14,972 nucleotides of DNA from CAXRGH01 sp964230195 (GCA_964230195.1 CAXRGH010000206.1:1-14972); one strand, 5' to 3'; counted from the stretch's first letter, positions 1-8,304 are shown. The notes: a model not told the origin generated them from the sequence alone. Numbers and translations: made by a program.

Positions 1-2822
1 CAGTTGCGATGGATATCACGCCAGTCAATGATGCTGCTGTTATTGCTGGTGCTCCGTCTGAAGTGACAGTGGTTGAAGACACTGCAACCGTGATTGATTT
101 GTCTGGCATGTCATTGACGGATGTCGATGGTGATAACCTAAGCCTAGTATTATCAGTACCTGCGGGACAGTTGCAGATGAATACCGAGGTGTCCGGTCTT
201 GTCGTTGAAGGTAATGGCACTAACGAAGTGGTCATTACTGGTTCGGCAGATGCTATCAATGATTATCTCAGTACTGATGAGTCTATTGCTTATCAAACTT
301 CTGAGGATAATGACCAAGGGTTTGCACTGACTATCTCGGTTAACGATGGCTTAACCAACACAATAGCTGATGCTGTTAATGCTGATGTCACATCCGTTAA
401 CGATGCACCAGTGGCGCTTGATGATGTGGTTAATGCAAGTCGCGACGGAACTAATGTGTATACCTTAGATGTCTTAGACAATGACTCTGACGTAGACGGC
501 GATGTTGTGACTATTAGTGCTGCGTCAGCTCCGATTGGTAGTGTCAGTATCGTAGGCGAACAATTGGTTTATCAAGCCAAAGGTAGCTTCTTCGGCACTG
601 TTGAGATTGACTATGTTATTGCTGATGGTAACGGTGGTACCGATACCGCAACGGCGACACTGGAAATCGAGAGTGGCCTATTTGAAGGACCTACAATTGA
701 AGCACCGACTGATGTGGTTGTGGACGCTGATGCATTGTTTACACGTGTTGATGTCGGCATTGCTAAGGCTGTTGATTCACTCGGCCGAGAAGTCCCAGTA
801 TCTTTGATTGATGGCAACTTATTATTTGCTCCTGGTAATCATATTATTTACTGGCAAGCAGAGGATGAAGTGGGCAATCTGAGTATTGCACAGCAACGAG
901 TCGCAGTGCGTCCGCTAGTTTCATTGAGTAAATCAAAAGTAGTTACCGAAGGTTCTGAGCAAAGCTTAATGGTTGTCTTGAATGGTCAATCGCCAACTTA
1001 CCCAGTGACAGTTGATATCGTTATCTCGGGTTCAGCGGACAGTGATGATTATTCAGAAGTGCCACAAACAGTGACGATTGAGTCAGGAACAGAGGTGAGC
1101 ATTCCGTTTACTATCTACACTGATGAATTATCAGAAGGTTCTGAAAACTTAGTGTTCACACTTAGTGAAGACCTTAACCGTGGTAGTAACTATGAGTCAG
1201 AATATCGCATCGAAGAGGACAACATAGCACCGGTAGTATCCTTGTCTGCCGAGCAGCAAGGTGAAACTCGCGGTGTGATGATTCAAACTGATGGTGATGT
1301 CAAGGTGATTGCGATAGCTTCTGATCAAAACCCGACAGATAGTCTAACAGTGGAATGGTTGTTGGCATCGGATATGATTGAAATCCAACGCGATGAGACG
1401 AGCATTAGTTTGGATACATCTTCACTGTCTGAAGGATTGCATTCGATTACCGTGCGCGTCACCGATGATGGTGTGCCAGCAATGTCAACGGAACAACAGT
1501 TGTTCTTCGAGGTGCAAGCTAATAAACCAGTACTTTCTGCAGAAGTGGACAGTGATGGTGACTTGATACCTGACAGTGAGGAAGGTTTGACTGATTCGGA
1601 TGGTGACGGTATTCCGGATTATCTGGACGCAATTTCCGAGTGTAACGTTATGCCAGAGAACGGCGATCAACAGACCAAGTACTTGTCAGAGGGTGAGCCA
1701 GGTGTGTGTATCCGTAAAGGTGAAATTTCATCTAAAGATACGACCGGTGGTCTCTCGTTAACGGTTGAAAATAACCAACCGCTAGCCGAGTTGTTAGCAG
1801 CTGACGAAGTGGCAATGAATGTGGGCGGTCTGTTTGACTACATTGCAACAGGGTTACCAACACCGGGACAAGCGTTCCACATTGTGTTCCCACAAAAGGC
1901 TCCAATTCCTGCAAACGCGATCTATCGTAAGTTTGTTAAGGGAGAAGGTTGGTCTGACTTTGTGATTGATGAAGGCAACCAAGTGTACAGTACTTCTGGT
2001 GAGCCAGGTTATTGTCCTCCGCCGCGTTCTGAAATTTGGAGTGAGGGACTGACGGAAGGTCATTGGTGTGTGCAGTTGAAGGTTACTGACGGTGGTCCAA
2101 ATGATGAAGACAGAGAAGCGAATGGTACGGTTGTTGATCCAGGTGGTGTTGCGGTGTTGATTACACCAAATAATCAGCCGATAGCGAACGACGATTCCAC
2201 AACGCTTCCTTGGAATACAGAAATCAACTTATCGGTATTGGATAACGATACTGACGCCGACGGCGACACATTAACGGTCAACAGTGCAACTGCTGACCTC
2301 GGTAGTGTGACAATTGAGAGCGATGGTAGCTTGACCTATACGCCAGCACCGAACCAAGTGGGCATCGATACTGTTGCTTATGGTATCTCTGATGGCAATG
2401 GTGGAAGCGCGTTTGCAACCGTCACTTTTGAAGTCATTGGTAACTCAGCTGCAGAAACGGTGACGGATGTCAGTGAAATGCTACAGGCAGGTACGCTTGT
2501 CCTAGACGTAACAGCGAACGATATTGATGTGGACAACGACGTCCTGACGGTGGTATCCGCACCACATCCTTACGTTCGTATCAATGATGACGGTACCTTG
2601 ACTTATGCGCCAGCGCATGGATTTGTAGGGCGTGATGTTGTGATTTACACCGTGGAAGATGAAGGCGGTAACTTCTCAGAAGGTCGTTGGGAAATCCACG
2701 TGATTAAAGTCCACAAAATCACGGGTGAGACATCATCCGAAAGCACTGGCGGCGCAATGCAGTATCTACTCATTCTGGGTGTTATTATGACTGCTATTCG
2801 CAGACGCAAGCGCACAGTATAG
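1..2822 (+). CDS. 3' part of a giant cadherin/Ig-repeat surface protein with GlyGly-CTERM-like tail
   Basis: The frame is already open at base 3 and the first ATG (base 9) lies inside a repeat without a ribosome site, so the 5' end is outside the window. Residues are counted from that ATG. In order I see: an Ig/cadherin-type repeat (1-130), a VCBS/cadherin-like repeat with the LDVLDNDSDVDGD signature (131-222), a HYR-like domain (228-300), a Calx-beta-like domain (303-404), a PKD-like domain (407-504), acidic type-3 calcium repeats (DSDGD at 514 and 529), a choice-of-anchor-U-like domain ending in TDGGPNDED...ANGTVVDPGG (about 575-718), and two more VCBS/cadherin-like repeats (722-810, 815-900). 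The tail has GG at 914-915, a hydrophobic helix and RRRKR, resembling the GlyGly-CTERM signal processed by rhombosortase. Four cysteines (546, 567, 669, 687) flank or lie in the anchor-U region. It is probably a calcium-stabilised adhesin or secreted surface protein. The ligand cannot be told. Confidence 0.85.
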   Translation, partial: VAMDITPVNDAAVIAGAPSEVTVVEDTATVIDLSGMSLTDVDGDNLSLVLSVPAGQLQMNTEVSGLVVEGNGTNEVVITGSADAINDYLSTDESIAYQTSEDNDQGFALTISVNDGLTNTIADAVNADVTSVNDAPVALDDVVNASRDGTNVYTLDVLDNDSDVDGDVVTISAASAPIGSVSIVGEQLVYQAKGSFFGTVEIDYVIADGNGGTDTATATLEIESGLFEGPTIEAPTDVVVDADALFTRVDVGIAKAVDSLGREVPVSLIDGNLLFAPGNHIIYWQAEDEVGNLSIAQQRVAVRPLVSLSKSKVVTEGSEQSLMVVLNGQSPTYPVTVDIVISGSADSDDYSEVPQTVTIESGTEVSIPFTIYTDELSEGSENLVFTLSEDLNRGSNYESEYRIEEDNIAPVVSLSAEQQGETRGVMIQTDGDVKVIAIASDQNPTDSLTVEWLLASDMIEIQRDETSISLDTSSLSEGLHSITVRVTDDGVPAMSTEQQLFFEVQANKPVLSAEVDSDGDLIPDSEEGLTDSDGDGIPDYLDAISECNVMPENGDQQTKYLSEGEPGVCIRKGEISSKDTTGGLSLTVENNQPLAELLAADEVAMNVGGLFDYIATGLPTPGQAFHIVFPQKAPIPANAIYRKFVKGEGWSDFVIDEGNQVYSTSGEPGYCPPPRSEIWSEGLTEGHWCVQLKVTDGGPNDEDREANGTVVDPGGVAVLITPNNQPIANDDSTTLPWNTEINLSVLDNDTDADGDTLTVNSATADLGSVTIESDGSLTYTPAPNQVGIDTVAYGISDGNGGSAFATVTFEVIGNSAAETVTDVSEMLQAGTLVLDVTANDIDVDNDVLTVVSAPHPYVRINDDGTLTYAPAHGFVGRDVVIYTVEDEGGNFSEGRWEIHVIKVHKITGETSSESTGGAMQYLLILGVIMTAIRRRKRTV

Positions 2823-2840
2823 TGAAAACGTGACAGTAAA

Positions 2841-2868
2841 AACGGGACCAACTGGTCCCGTTTTTTTT
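2841..2868 (+). terminator. Rho-independent terminator of the surface-protein gene
   Basis: A perfect 9-bp GC-rich stem (AACGGGACC / GGTCCCGTT) with a 4-base loop is followed by an unbroken run of T. It starts 18 bases after the stop codon and separates the surface-protein gene from the OmpA-like gene downstream. Confidence 0.93.
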
Positions 2869-2986
2869 GAATAATCAAAGTAGAATGATAACCATCACGC
2901 ATTAATCACTGTTTCGAGACTTTTGAGTTTCATCTAGAGTTTTTACATTTAAATATTAAAAACAATGTTCTGAATTGAATACTTAA

Positions 2987-2992
2987 TATAAT
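2987..2992 (+). promoter_or_regulatory. Possible -10 box for the OmpA-like gene
   Basis: A perfect TATAAT lies 65 bases before the ATG at 3058, in an AT-rich intergenic stretch just after the preceding gene's terminator. No good -35 hexamer is found 15-18 bases upstream, so this is a tentative call. Such AT-rich DNA produces TATAAT-like words by chance. Confidence 0.3.
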
Positions 2993-3057
2993 AAAGAGAG
3001 TGTCGGCTCATCCCAAATAATATAGGCATCCATTTTTAGATGAGGTGCATTTAGGAA

Positions 3058-4332
3058 ATGTTAAAACACACGAATCAAGTTGCGAATCGCTCAAGCCATA
3101 AACAAACTGCTGCCGAACACAGAGCTTACAAAAAGAGGTATTTAAAAAAACGAACGATTAACATTGAACAAACGCTTTTGAGTATCATTTTATTCACACT
3201 AAGTTTCTTTGCTAGCAGTGAACCGTTATCAAGTGTCAAACCCTCGGTATTCAAGAATGACCAAGATTTCTTGCTCATGGTTTCTGATTCTACTCTACAA
3301 GAAACTCAATATAAGTCCGATTTTGTTGGGCCGAGAGAAAACAGTGATGTTACCGATAATTCACGGTGGCATGAAAACTGGTTTTTAACGGGGCAATTTG
3401 GCACTTTGGCTGAAATCCAATATGATGAAACCGATCAAAACCTTTCAGATGTTATCGGGAATAAGGTTAAAGACAGTTTACCTTGGAACTTGGGTGTAGG
3501 TTATCAATGGAATGATTGGCTCGCCACAAAAGCTGAATACTGGTCATTCTCCACAGCACGCGGCGTTACTTCAATATCCAGTGACGATTTAAAATCCGCC
3601 GTTCAACAGTTGATCCTTCGCAATACCGCTCTTGTTGGAATGAGTATTCATTCATCGATTCCTTTAAATTCCAAGGTGACGCTTGATCTCGAAGCTGGAC
3701 ATTATGAATGGCAGTCGAACGTGTTTATAAATTATGGAACACAAGATCCGTTGACAGGAGCTCAGTTGAGAGGAACAGCCTTGCGATATGGCGCTGGTTT
3801 CAGTTACTTGGCGAGACCAAATCTCAAACTGAATCTTATGTTTAACGAGTTCCAAATCCATCAACTAACACAGTCGACGATAATGTTAGGTTTGTCCTAC
3901 CGTTTTGGTGACACGAGTTCGCAACCGATATACAACAAGCAAACAAGTAAAATAACTGCGCTAAATGCTGATATGGTAATGCAGCTACCAAAAGCAGAGA
4001 TTGACTCAACGCTAGACTCCAATGCGATTCGCTTTGCCTCTGACAGCATTGATATTGCGGAAACTGACATTGAAAGACTTCGCCGGTTATTGTCGTCGGT
4101 TCCGTTGGGACGACTAGTGAACATAGAGCTTAAGGCCTATGCTCAAAAACACGCGATTAACCATTATGAAAAAGTCCTTTCTCACGTACGCATGGTAGCG
4201 ATTAAGTCAGTCATTGAATCATTTTATCCCGATACAGTTCCTGTTGTGACTCGTCAATATCATATAAATTCAACAACGGACGTTAGCACCGGGGGAAGAG
4301 TTGAGGTTATTCTGAACCTATTACCGGAGTAA
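3058..4332 (+). CDS. OmpA-like outer-membrane protein with degenerate C-terminal domain
   Basis: The 424-residue product has an unusually long basic N-region (1-36), a hydrophobic signal segment (about 38-52) and a likely cleavage site near FFA-SSE. Residues 107-284 form an OmpA-type eight-strand beta-barrel with alternating polar and aromatic strands, ending in the family's closing strand LGLSYRFG. Residues about 320-422 resemble the OmpA/MotB peptidoglycan-binding domain (IRFASDSIDIAETDIERLRR, LSHVRM, GRVEV). The usual GHTD-type Asp that contacts diaminopimelate aligns with Gln363, while the binding Arg aligns with Arg378. Peptidoglycan binding may therefore be weak or altered. No other Met precedes the signal segment. 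The site before the ATG is poor (AGGAA too close, GAGG about 13 bases away). It follows the adhesin gene but is separated from it by a terminator. A role alongside the adhesin is only a guess. Confidence 0.75.
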   Translation: MLKHTNQVANRSSHKQTAAEHRAYKKRYLKKRTINIEQTLLSIILFTLSFFASSEPLSSVKPSVFKNDQDFLLMVSDSTLQETQYKSDFVGPRENSDVTDNSRWHENWFLTGQFGTLAEIQYDETDQNLSDVIGNKVKDSLPWNLGVGYQWNDWLATKAEYWSFSTARGVTSISSDDLKSAVQQLILRNTALVGMSIHSSIPLNSKVTLDLEAGHYEWQSNVFINYGTQDPLTGAQLRGTALRYGAGFSYLARPNLKLNLMFNEFQIHQLTQSTIMLGLSYRFGDTSSQPIYNKQTSKITALNADMVMQLPKAEIDSTLDSNAIRFASDSIDIAETDIERLRRLLSSVPLGRLVNIELKAYAQKHAINHYEKVLSHVRMVAIKSVIESFYPDTVPVVTRQYHINSTTDVSTGGRVEVILNLLPE

Positions 4333-4524
4333 CGTTCGATGCAGTTATACCATTGAGGTGATGTGTAACCGCTTCTTTTGATCTCATTTACGTTTTAGTC
4401 GTGTCCAGTTTGCGTCAGTTTGCCTGACTAAAGATGGTTACCAAAGATGATTGCTTACAAAATTAAAACACACTTGTTACTTTTTCTTTTGATTTTCTGA
4501 CGCTGATTACAGCTAAAGCTGTGG

Positions 4525-5460
4525 CTAAATCACAATCACGGAATCTGATAGCGAGCGATTAATAATTTCTTTCAGTTGTTTTGCTAAGGTATGAAAAAAA
4601 GCGCGTTGTGGCGAGTTCTTGCGCCATACTAATGCGTGATCACGGACCAATTGTGCACCTTCAACAGAGCATAAACGAAGTTCGGACTGATCGCGGATCT
4701 CTGATTTGATGTAAAGGGAGGGCAAGAAAGCAATGCCCATGCCCATCACCACCATTTGTCTCAACGTATCTAGGCTTGTGCCTTCATAATCTCGGCGAAT
4801 ATTCGCGCCTACACGCTCACAAAGTTCACTCACTTGACGATGGTATAAGTGATTCTCGCTCAGTGTCAGTACATTTTCTCCGACTAAGTCACTGCGCGTA
4901 ATGGTGGATTGAGACGCTAAAATATGCTCATGGGGCAGGGCAAGATGCACAGGTTCACGAAATAAAGGCACGACGGTCAGGGTATCTGACATGATTGGTT
5001 GAGTACTTAAGATAAGATCATGCTCCCCCGAGTTAACATCATTGAGAAGCTGGGCGGGTGGGTCTTCCCGCACGTACAACTTCAATTCTGTGTATTTCTC
5101 ATGGAGTGATGGAAGCAAGTATGGTAACAAATAGGGCCCAAGCGTTGGTGTAACCCCAAATCGAAAAGTCCCTGTACCAATATTTTCTAATTGTGATGCT
5201 CTTCGCGCAAAATTCCGCACGTTATCCACAATTAAACCTGCCTCAGATAAAAGCTCTCGGCCTTCAACTGTCGTCATCACACCTTGCCGCGAGCGTTCAA
5301 ATAGCTGTACGCCTAGATGTTCCTCTAAGGTACTCAACTGTGAACTCAATGTGGGCTGAGTGAGATTGAGTTTTATTGCAGCTTGACGGAGGCTGCCACA
5401 CTCTGCAACTGTCCTAAAATAATGAATCTGCTTTAGTGTGATCTGCTCAATAGGGTCCAT
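4525..5460 (-). CDS. LysR-family regulator, OxyR-like but without the peroxidatic cysteine
   Basis: This 311-residue LysR-type regulator has an N-terminal winged helix-turn-helix (about 6-65, with LRQAAIKLNLTQPTLSSQL) and a two-lobed effector domain (about 95-300). Signatures match OxyR: TPTLGPYLLPYLLP, a SLDTLRQMVVMGMGIAFLP stretch, and a WRKNSP element. Aligned by eye with E. coli OxyR, Thr100, His198 and Arg266 correspond to Thr106, His204 and Arg280, and Cys208 to Cys214, but the peroxidatic Cys199 is Leu205. Disulfide sensing of peroxide is thus not expected. The ATG at 5460 is preceded by AAGGAA at good spacing. A GTG at 5499 would extend the protein by 13 residues but has no ribosome site and lies inside the palindromic operator. 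The gene is divergent from a SulP transporter, which it probably regulates, perhaps together with itself. Confidence 0.88.
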   Translation of the reverse strand: MDPIEQITLKQIHYFRTVAECGSLRQAAIKLNLTQPTLSSQLSTLEEHLGVQLFERSRQGVMTTVEGRELLSEAGLIVDNVRNFARRASQLENIGTGTFRFGVTPTLGPYLLPYLLPSLHEKYTELKLYVREDPPAQLLNDVNSGEHDLILSTQPIMSDTLTVVPLFREPVHLALPHEHILASQSTITRSDLVGENVLTLSENHLYHRQVSELCERVGANIRRDYEGTSLDTLRQMVVMGMGIAFLPSLYIKSEIRDQSELRLCSVEGAQLVRDHALVWRKNSPQRAFFHTLAKQLKEIINRSLSDSVIVI

Positions 5461-5477
5461 ACACGTTTCCTTACATT

Positions 5478-5500
5478 TGTGATAGATAAATACTATCACA
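5478..5500. promoter_or_regulatory. Palindromic OxyR-type operator between the LysR gene and the SulP gene
   Basis: Perfect 8-base arms TGTGATAG and CTATCACA flank the spacer ATAAATA. The core is ATAG-N7-CTAT, the same geometry as one half-site of the E. coli OxyR consensus. It lies 17 bases upstream of the regulator's ATG and about 96 bases upstream of the transporter start, the usual place for a LysR-type recognition site that also represses the regulator gene. A shorter palindrome, CTATATAG (5525-5532), lies closer to the transporter and could be an activation site or a -10 region. Function is inferred from position and symmetry. Confidence 0.6.
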
Positions 5501-5596
5501 CAATTAAACTTTTATTTATAACATCTATATAGCAAAACGCAGTAACATGCCTGTGCTTAAAAGTTATTCAGAATAACAACAATCAACGAGTAGGAT

Positions 5597-7237
5597 ATGA
5601 ATACAAAAATTTTCTCAAACATAAAAGGTGATCTCTTTGGGGGATTAACCGCAGGTATTATTGCCTTACCATTAGCACTCGCTTTTGGTGAAGCGTCTGG
5701 GGCAGGTCCAATTGCTGGCTTGTATGGTGCAATTTTAGTTGGTTTCTTTGCCGCATTGTTTGGTGGTACAGGAACTCAGATTTCAGGTCCAACAGGGCCT
5801 ATGGTCGTTGTTTTTGCTGGCTTGTATGCAACCCTTGATGGTCGTCCTGAACTTGTATTTACTGCTGTTATATTAGCGGGTGTCATTCAAATTTTATTTG
5901 GTGTGCTTAAGCTAGGTCAGTATATCCGTCTTGTACCATATCCGGTAATCTCGGGTTTCATGAGTGGTATTGGTGTCATCATTATTGCGCTGCAATTGAG
6001 CCGTCTATTTGGGCATGAGCCAGAGGGCACCGGTACAATTCCATCGTTAATGGCAGTACCTGGTGCGGTTGCCGACCCCAACTTCATTGCGTTGGGTATT
6101 GGTTTATTAACGTTGGCGATTATCTTTTTCTGGCCAAAAGCCTTGGGTAAGTTTGTTCCTCCGGCACTAGCGGCCTTAATTATTGGTACGCTTGTGAGTA
6201 TGGGATTAGCGGGAGCTCCAGTGCTTGGTGCAATCCCAACGGGGTTACCTGAAATGGTATTACCGAGTTTTGATCAAGATAACCTTCTTATTGTAGTCGA
6301 AGCTGCGTTTATTCTTGCACTACTTGGTGCCATTGATAGTTTGTTGACATCTTTGGTTGCAGATAACATGACGAAGACTAAGCACAACTCTGATAAAGAG
6401 CTTATTGGTCAAGGTATCGGTAACGCTTTCGCTGGTCTTTTCTCTGCCATTCCAGGTGCTGGCGCAACTATGCGTACTGTTATTAACATCAGAACCGGCG
6501 GTCAAACTCAGCTGTCTGGTATCATTCACAGTCTTTTGCTTCTGATGATTGTACTTGTGTTGGCGCCGTTTGCAGCTCACATTCCCCATGCAGTTTTAGC
6601 AGCGATTCTGGTAAAAGTGGGTTATGACATTATTGATGTGCCTTACCTCAAACAAGCACACAAAGGTCCTCGATGGGATCTATTGTTGATGGTATTAGTA
6701 TTACTTCTCACGGTATTCGTTGATCTTATCACCGCAGTAATGGTGGGCGTTGTGATGGCATCACTAGCGTTTGTTAAGCAGATGGCTGATGCACAGTTAA
6801 AGAGCGTATCTGAACAATCACCTGCTCAGCAGCTTGATTATTCCGATGAAGAACGCAAGATAATGGAAGATGCTGATGGCAAGATTGTGGTTTTTGATTT
6901 TGGCGGCCCTTTAAGTTTTGGTGCAGCTGCGGACTTAAGTCATCAAATCCGTGAGCACTCTCATGAGTTCAGTGAAGTATTGATCCTCAACTTTAGCTCT
7001 GTTCCTTTCATTGATGTTTCTGCTGCTCGTGCTGTTGAAACGGTTGGGTGTGATGCTCGCAAAGCGGATATTCGAGTTCTGCTGTGTGGTATGAATGATA
7101 AAGTTGCGAAAATCCTTCACGGTTTAGATGCAACTTGCTGTATCAAAGAAGAACAGTATATGAATAGTCGTACTGATGCTATTGTTGCTGCGAAGGACTA
7201 TATTGCAGCACTGAATGAAGAAAATAAAGACGCATAA
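5597..7237 (+). CDS. SulP-family anion transporter with STAS domain, BicA-like
   Basis: The 546-residue inner-membrane protein has a polytopic SulP core (about residues 10-395) and a cytoplasmic C-terminal STAS domain (about 430-540, with FIDVSA, Asp473 and Ser475). It resembles cyanobacterial BicA, a sodium-dependent bicarbonate symporter, along most of its length: the start NIKGDLFGGLTAGIIALPLA, then FFAALFGGT, SGPTGPM (63-69), PVISGFMSGIG, KELIGQGIGN and PGAGATM. Asp247 and Thr251 in AIDSLLTS align with the sodium-site residues Asp258 and Thr262 that I recall for BicA. Bicarbonate is therefore the likely substrate, but sulfate or a dicarboxylate cannot be excluded in this family. The ATG fits the BicA N-terminus; GAG at 5588 is the better placed ribosome site. 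It is divergent from the OxyR-like regulator and ends in its own terminator. Confidence 0.92.
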   Translation: MNTKIFSNIKGDLFGGLTAGIIALPLALAFGEASGAGPIAGLYGAILVGFFAALFGGTGTQISGPTGPMVVVFAGLYATLDGRPELVFTAVILAGVIQILFGVLKLGQYIRLVPYPVISGFMSGIGVIIIALQLSRLFGHEPEGTGTIPSLMAVPGAVADPNFIALGIGLLTLAIIFFWPKALGKFVPPALAALIIGTLVSMGLAGAPVLGAIPTGLPEMVLPSFDQDNLLIVVEAAFILALLGAIDSLLTSLVADNMTKTKHNSDKELIGQGIGNAFAGLFSAIPGAGATMRTVINIRTGGQTQLSGIIHSLLLLMIVLVLAPFAAHIPHAVLAAILVKVGYDIIDVPYLKQAHKGPRWDLLLMVLVLLLTVFVDLITAVMVGVVMASLAFVKQMADAQLKSVSEQSPAQQLDYSDEERKIMEDADGKIVVFDFGGPLSFGAAADLSHQIREHSHEFSEVLILNFSSVPFIDVSAARAVETVGCDARKADIRVLLCGMNDKVAKILHGLDATCCIKEEQYMNSRTDAIVAAKDYIAALNEENKDA

Positions 7238-7286
7238 ACGTCTATCTGTATAAACCATCAGATAAGATAGTTTCAGAGAAATCAAA

Positions 7287-7320
7287 AACACCATTAGCGC
7301 TAGCGTTAATGGTGTTTTTT
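7287..7320 (+). terminator. Terminator between the SulP gene and gloB, probably bidirectional
   Basis: Arms AAACACCATTA and TAATGGTGTTT form a long stem around a CGCTAGCG core, followed by a T run on the plus strand. On the minus strand the hairpin is followed by TTTTTG, so it may also stop transcripts from gloB, which converges on it. Confidence 0.88.
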
Positions 7321-7435
7321 TATGGGCTAATGAGCGTTAGTCAACAGATGAAATGGCCGTTTTATACTGTGAATTCAGCCGGTAATGACGTCAGTTCATA
7401 CGTTACTTATCCGTTTTTTGCGTGATAATGTAGGT

Positions 7436-8215
7436 CTAAAACACGTCTTTTAATTTTCTTATCCCTTCAAAAATCGTCTCATAGGTAATATTTTTTTGTG
7501 CAGCGTGTTGTGCCACATAGTGAGCGATTTCTTCGTTGTCACAGCGTAAAAACGGGTTAATCGCTATTTCCTTCCCGATAGTAGAGGGAAGTGTCGGTTG
7601 CGACGCTTCACGCAGAACGATAGCCTCTTGCTGATATGCAATCAGTGCCAAATTCGATGGTTCCAACTGTAGTGCAAATGATAAATTCGCCAGAGTATAT
7701 TCATGAGCGCAGCAAACTTTAATACTTGGGTCGAGAGATGCAATATACTGGAGGGATTGATTCATTTGCTGAGGGGTTCCCTCAAATAATCGACCGCAGC
7801 CACCAGAAAATAACGTATCACCACAAAATAGATAGTGGTCATTGTGAAATATGATGTGATCGCGTGTGTGACCAGGTACTGATTTTACTGTCAACCTCAT
7901 GTCCAGTTCTTCAAGTGTTATCTCATCTTCGTCTTCAATAATATGGTTGACGTGTGGAAGTCTGTTGGAGCGGATACCAACCACTGAAACATCAGGGAAG
8001 TGTTTTACGAGTTCGGCGATGCCACCAATGTGGTCATTATGATGGTGGGTAATCAAAATATAAGTGAGGGATAACTCATGCTCTTCTAAATAGGCGAGTA
8101 CAGGTTTTGCATCACCTGGATCGACGATAGCACAAGATCGATGGCAATGAATTGCCCAAATATAATTATCTTGGAACGCTGGTATTAGATTGACAAATGT
8201 CTTATGTTCACTCAT
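7436..8215 (-). CDS. gloB: Hydroxyacylglutathione hydrolase (glyoxalase II)
   Basis: The 259-residue cytosolic enzyme hydrolyses S-D-lactoylglutathione to D-lactate and glutathione, the second step of methylglyoxal detoxification. It has the metallo-beta-lactamase fold with the binuclear metal motif THHHNDH (residues 56-62: His57, His59, Asp61, His62), then His116 in PGHT, bridging Asp133 in CGDTLF and His171 in AHEYT. The C-terminal half is the glyoxalase II helical domain that binds glutathione (ALQLEPSN, INPFLRC), ending in basic residues (RKLK). Length matches the family. A GAGG-type ribosome site lies about 9 bases before the ATG. It is divergent from a yafS-like gene, as gloB is in several gammaproteobacteria, with an 89-base shared control region. 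Confidence 0.97.
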   Translation of the reverse strand: MSEHKTFVNLIPAFQDNYIWAIHCHRSCAIVDPGDAKPVLAYLEEHELSLTYILITHHHNDHIGGIAELVKHFPDVSVVGIRSNRLPHVNHIIEDEDEITLEELDMRLTVKSVPGHTRDHIIFHNDHYLFCGDTLFSGGCGRLFEGTPQQMNQSLQYIASLDPSIKVCCAHEYTLANLSFALQLEPSNLALIAYQQEAIVLREASQPTLPSTIGKEIAINPFLRCDNEEIAHYVAQHAAQKNITYETIFEGIRKLKDVF

Positions 8216-8304
8216 TAAAGGCTGCCTCAGCTACTTGCTGTTCGTTCAATGAGAGCCTAAAGTATATTCGTGCTAAACTCAAATTGCGGAGCCTCCTCGT
8301 TCTT

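Noticed and set aside
611..2902. Several open frames of 60-85 codons inside or across the surface-protein gene on both strands
   Set aside because: They lie in other frames of a clear long coding region, have no ribosome sites or recognisable domains, and are best explained as chance frames.
4333..4524. Search for a terminator in the convergent gap between the OmpA-like gene and the LysR gene
   Set aside because: Only weak hairpins are present (GTCAG/CTGAC at 4414-4428 and ACAGCT/AGCTGT at 4509-4522) and neither is followed by a T run.
5461..5499. GTG start at 5499 extending the LysR regulator by 13 residues
   Set aside because: It has no ribosome site and lies within the palindromic operator, while the ATG at 5460 has AAGGAA at good spacing and begins close to the helix-turn-helix.
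5478..5500. TGTGA...TCACA arms suggesting a CRP site
   Set aside because: The two pentamers are 13 bases apart; CRP sites need 6. The ATAG-N7-CTAT core fits an OxyR-type site better.
8197..8304. Start at 8197 for the YafS-like protein
   Set aside because: This start lies inside gloB on the other strand and adds 36 residues not expected from YafS; the ATG at 8305 fits the family length.
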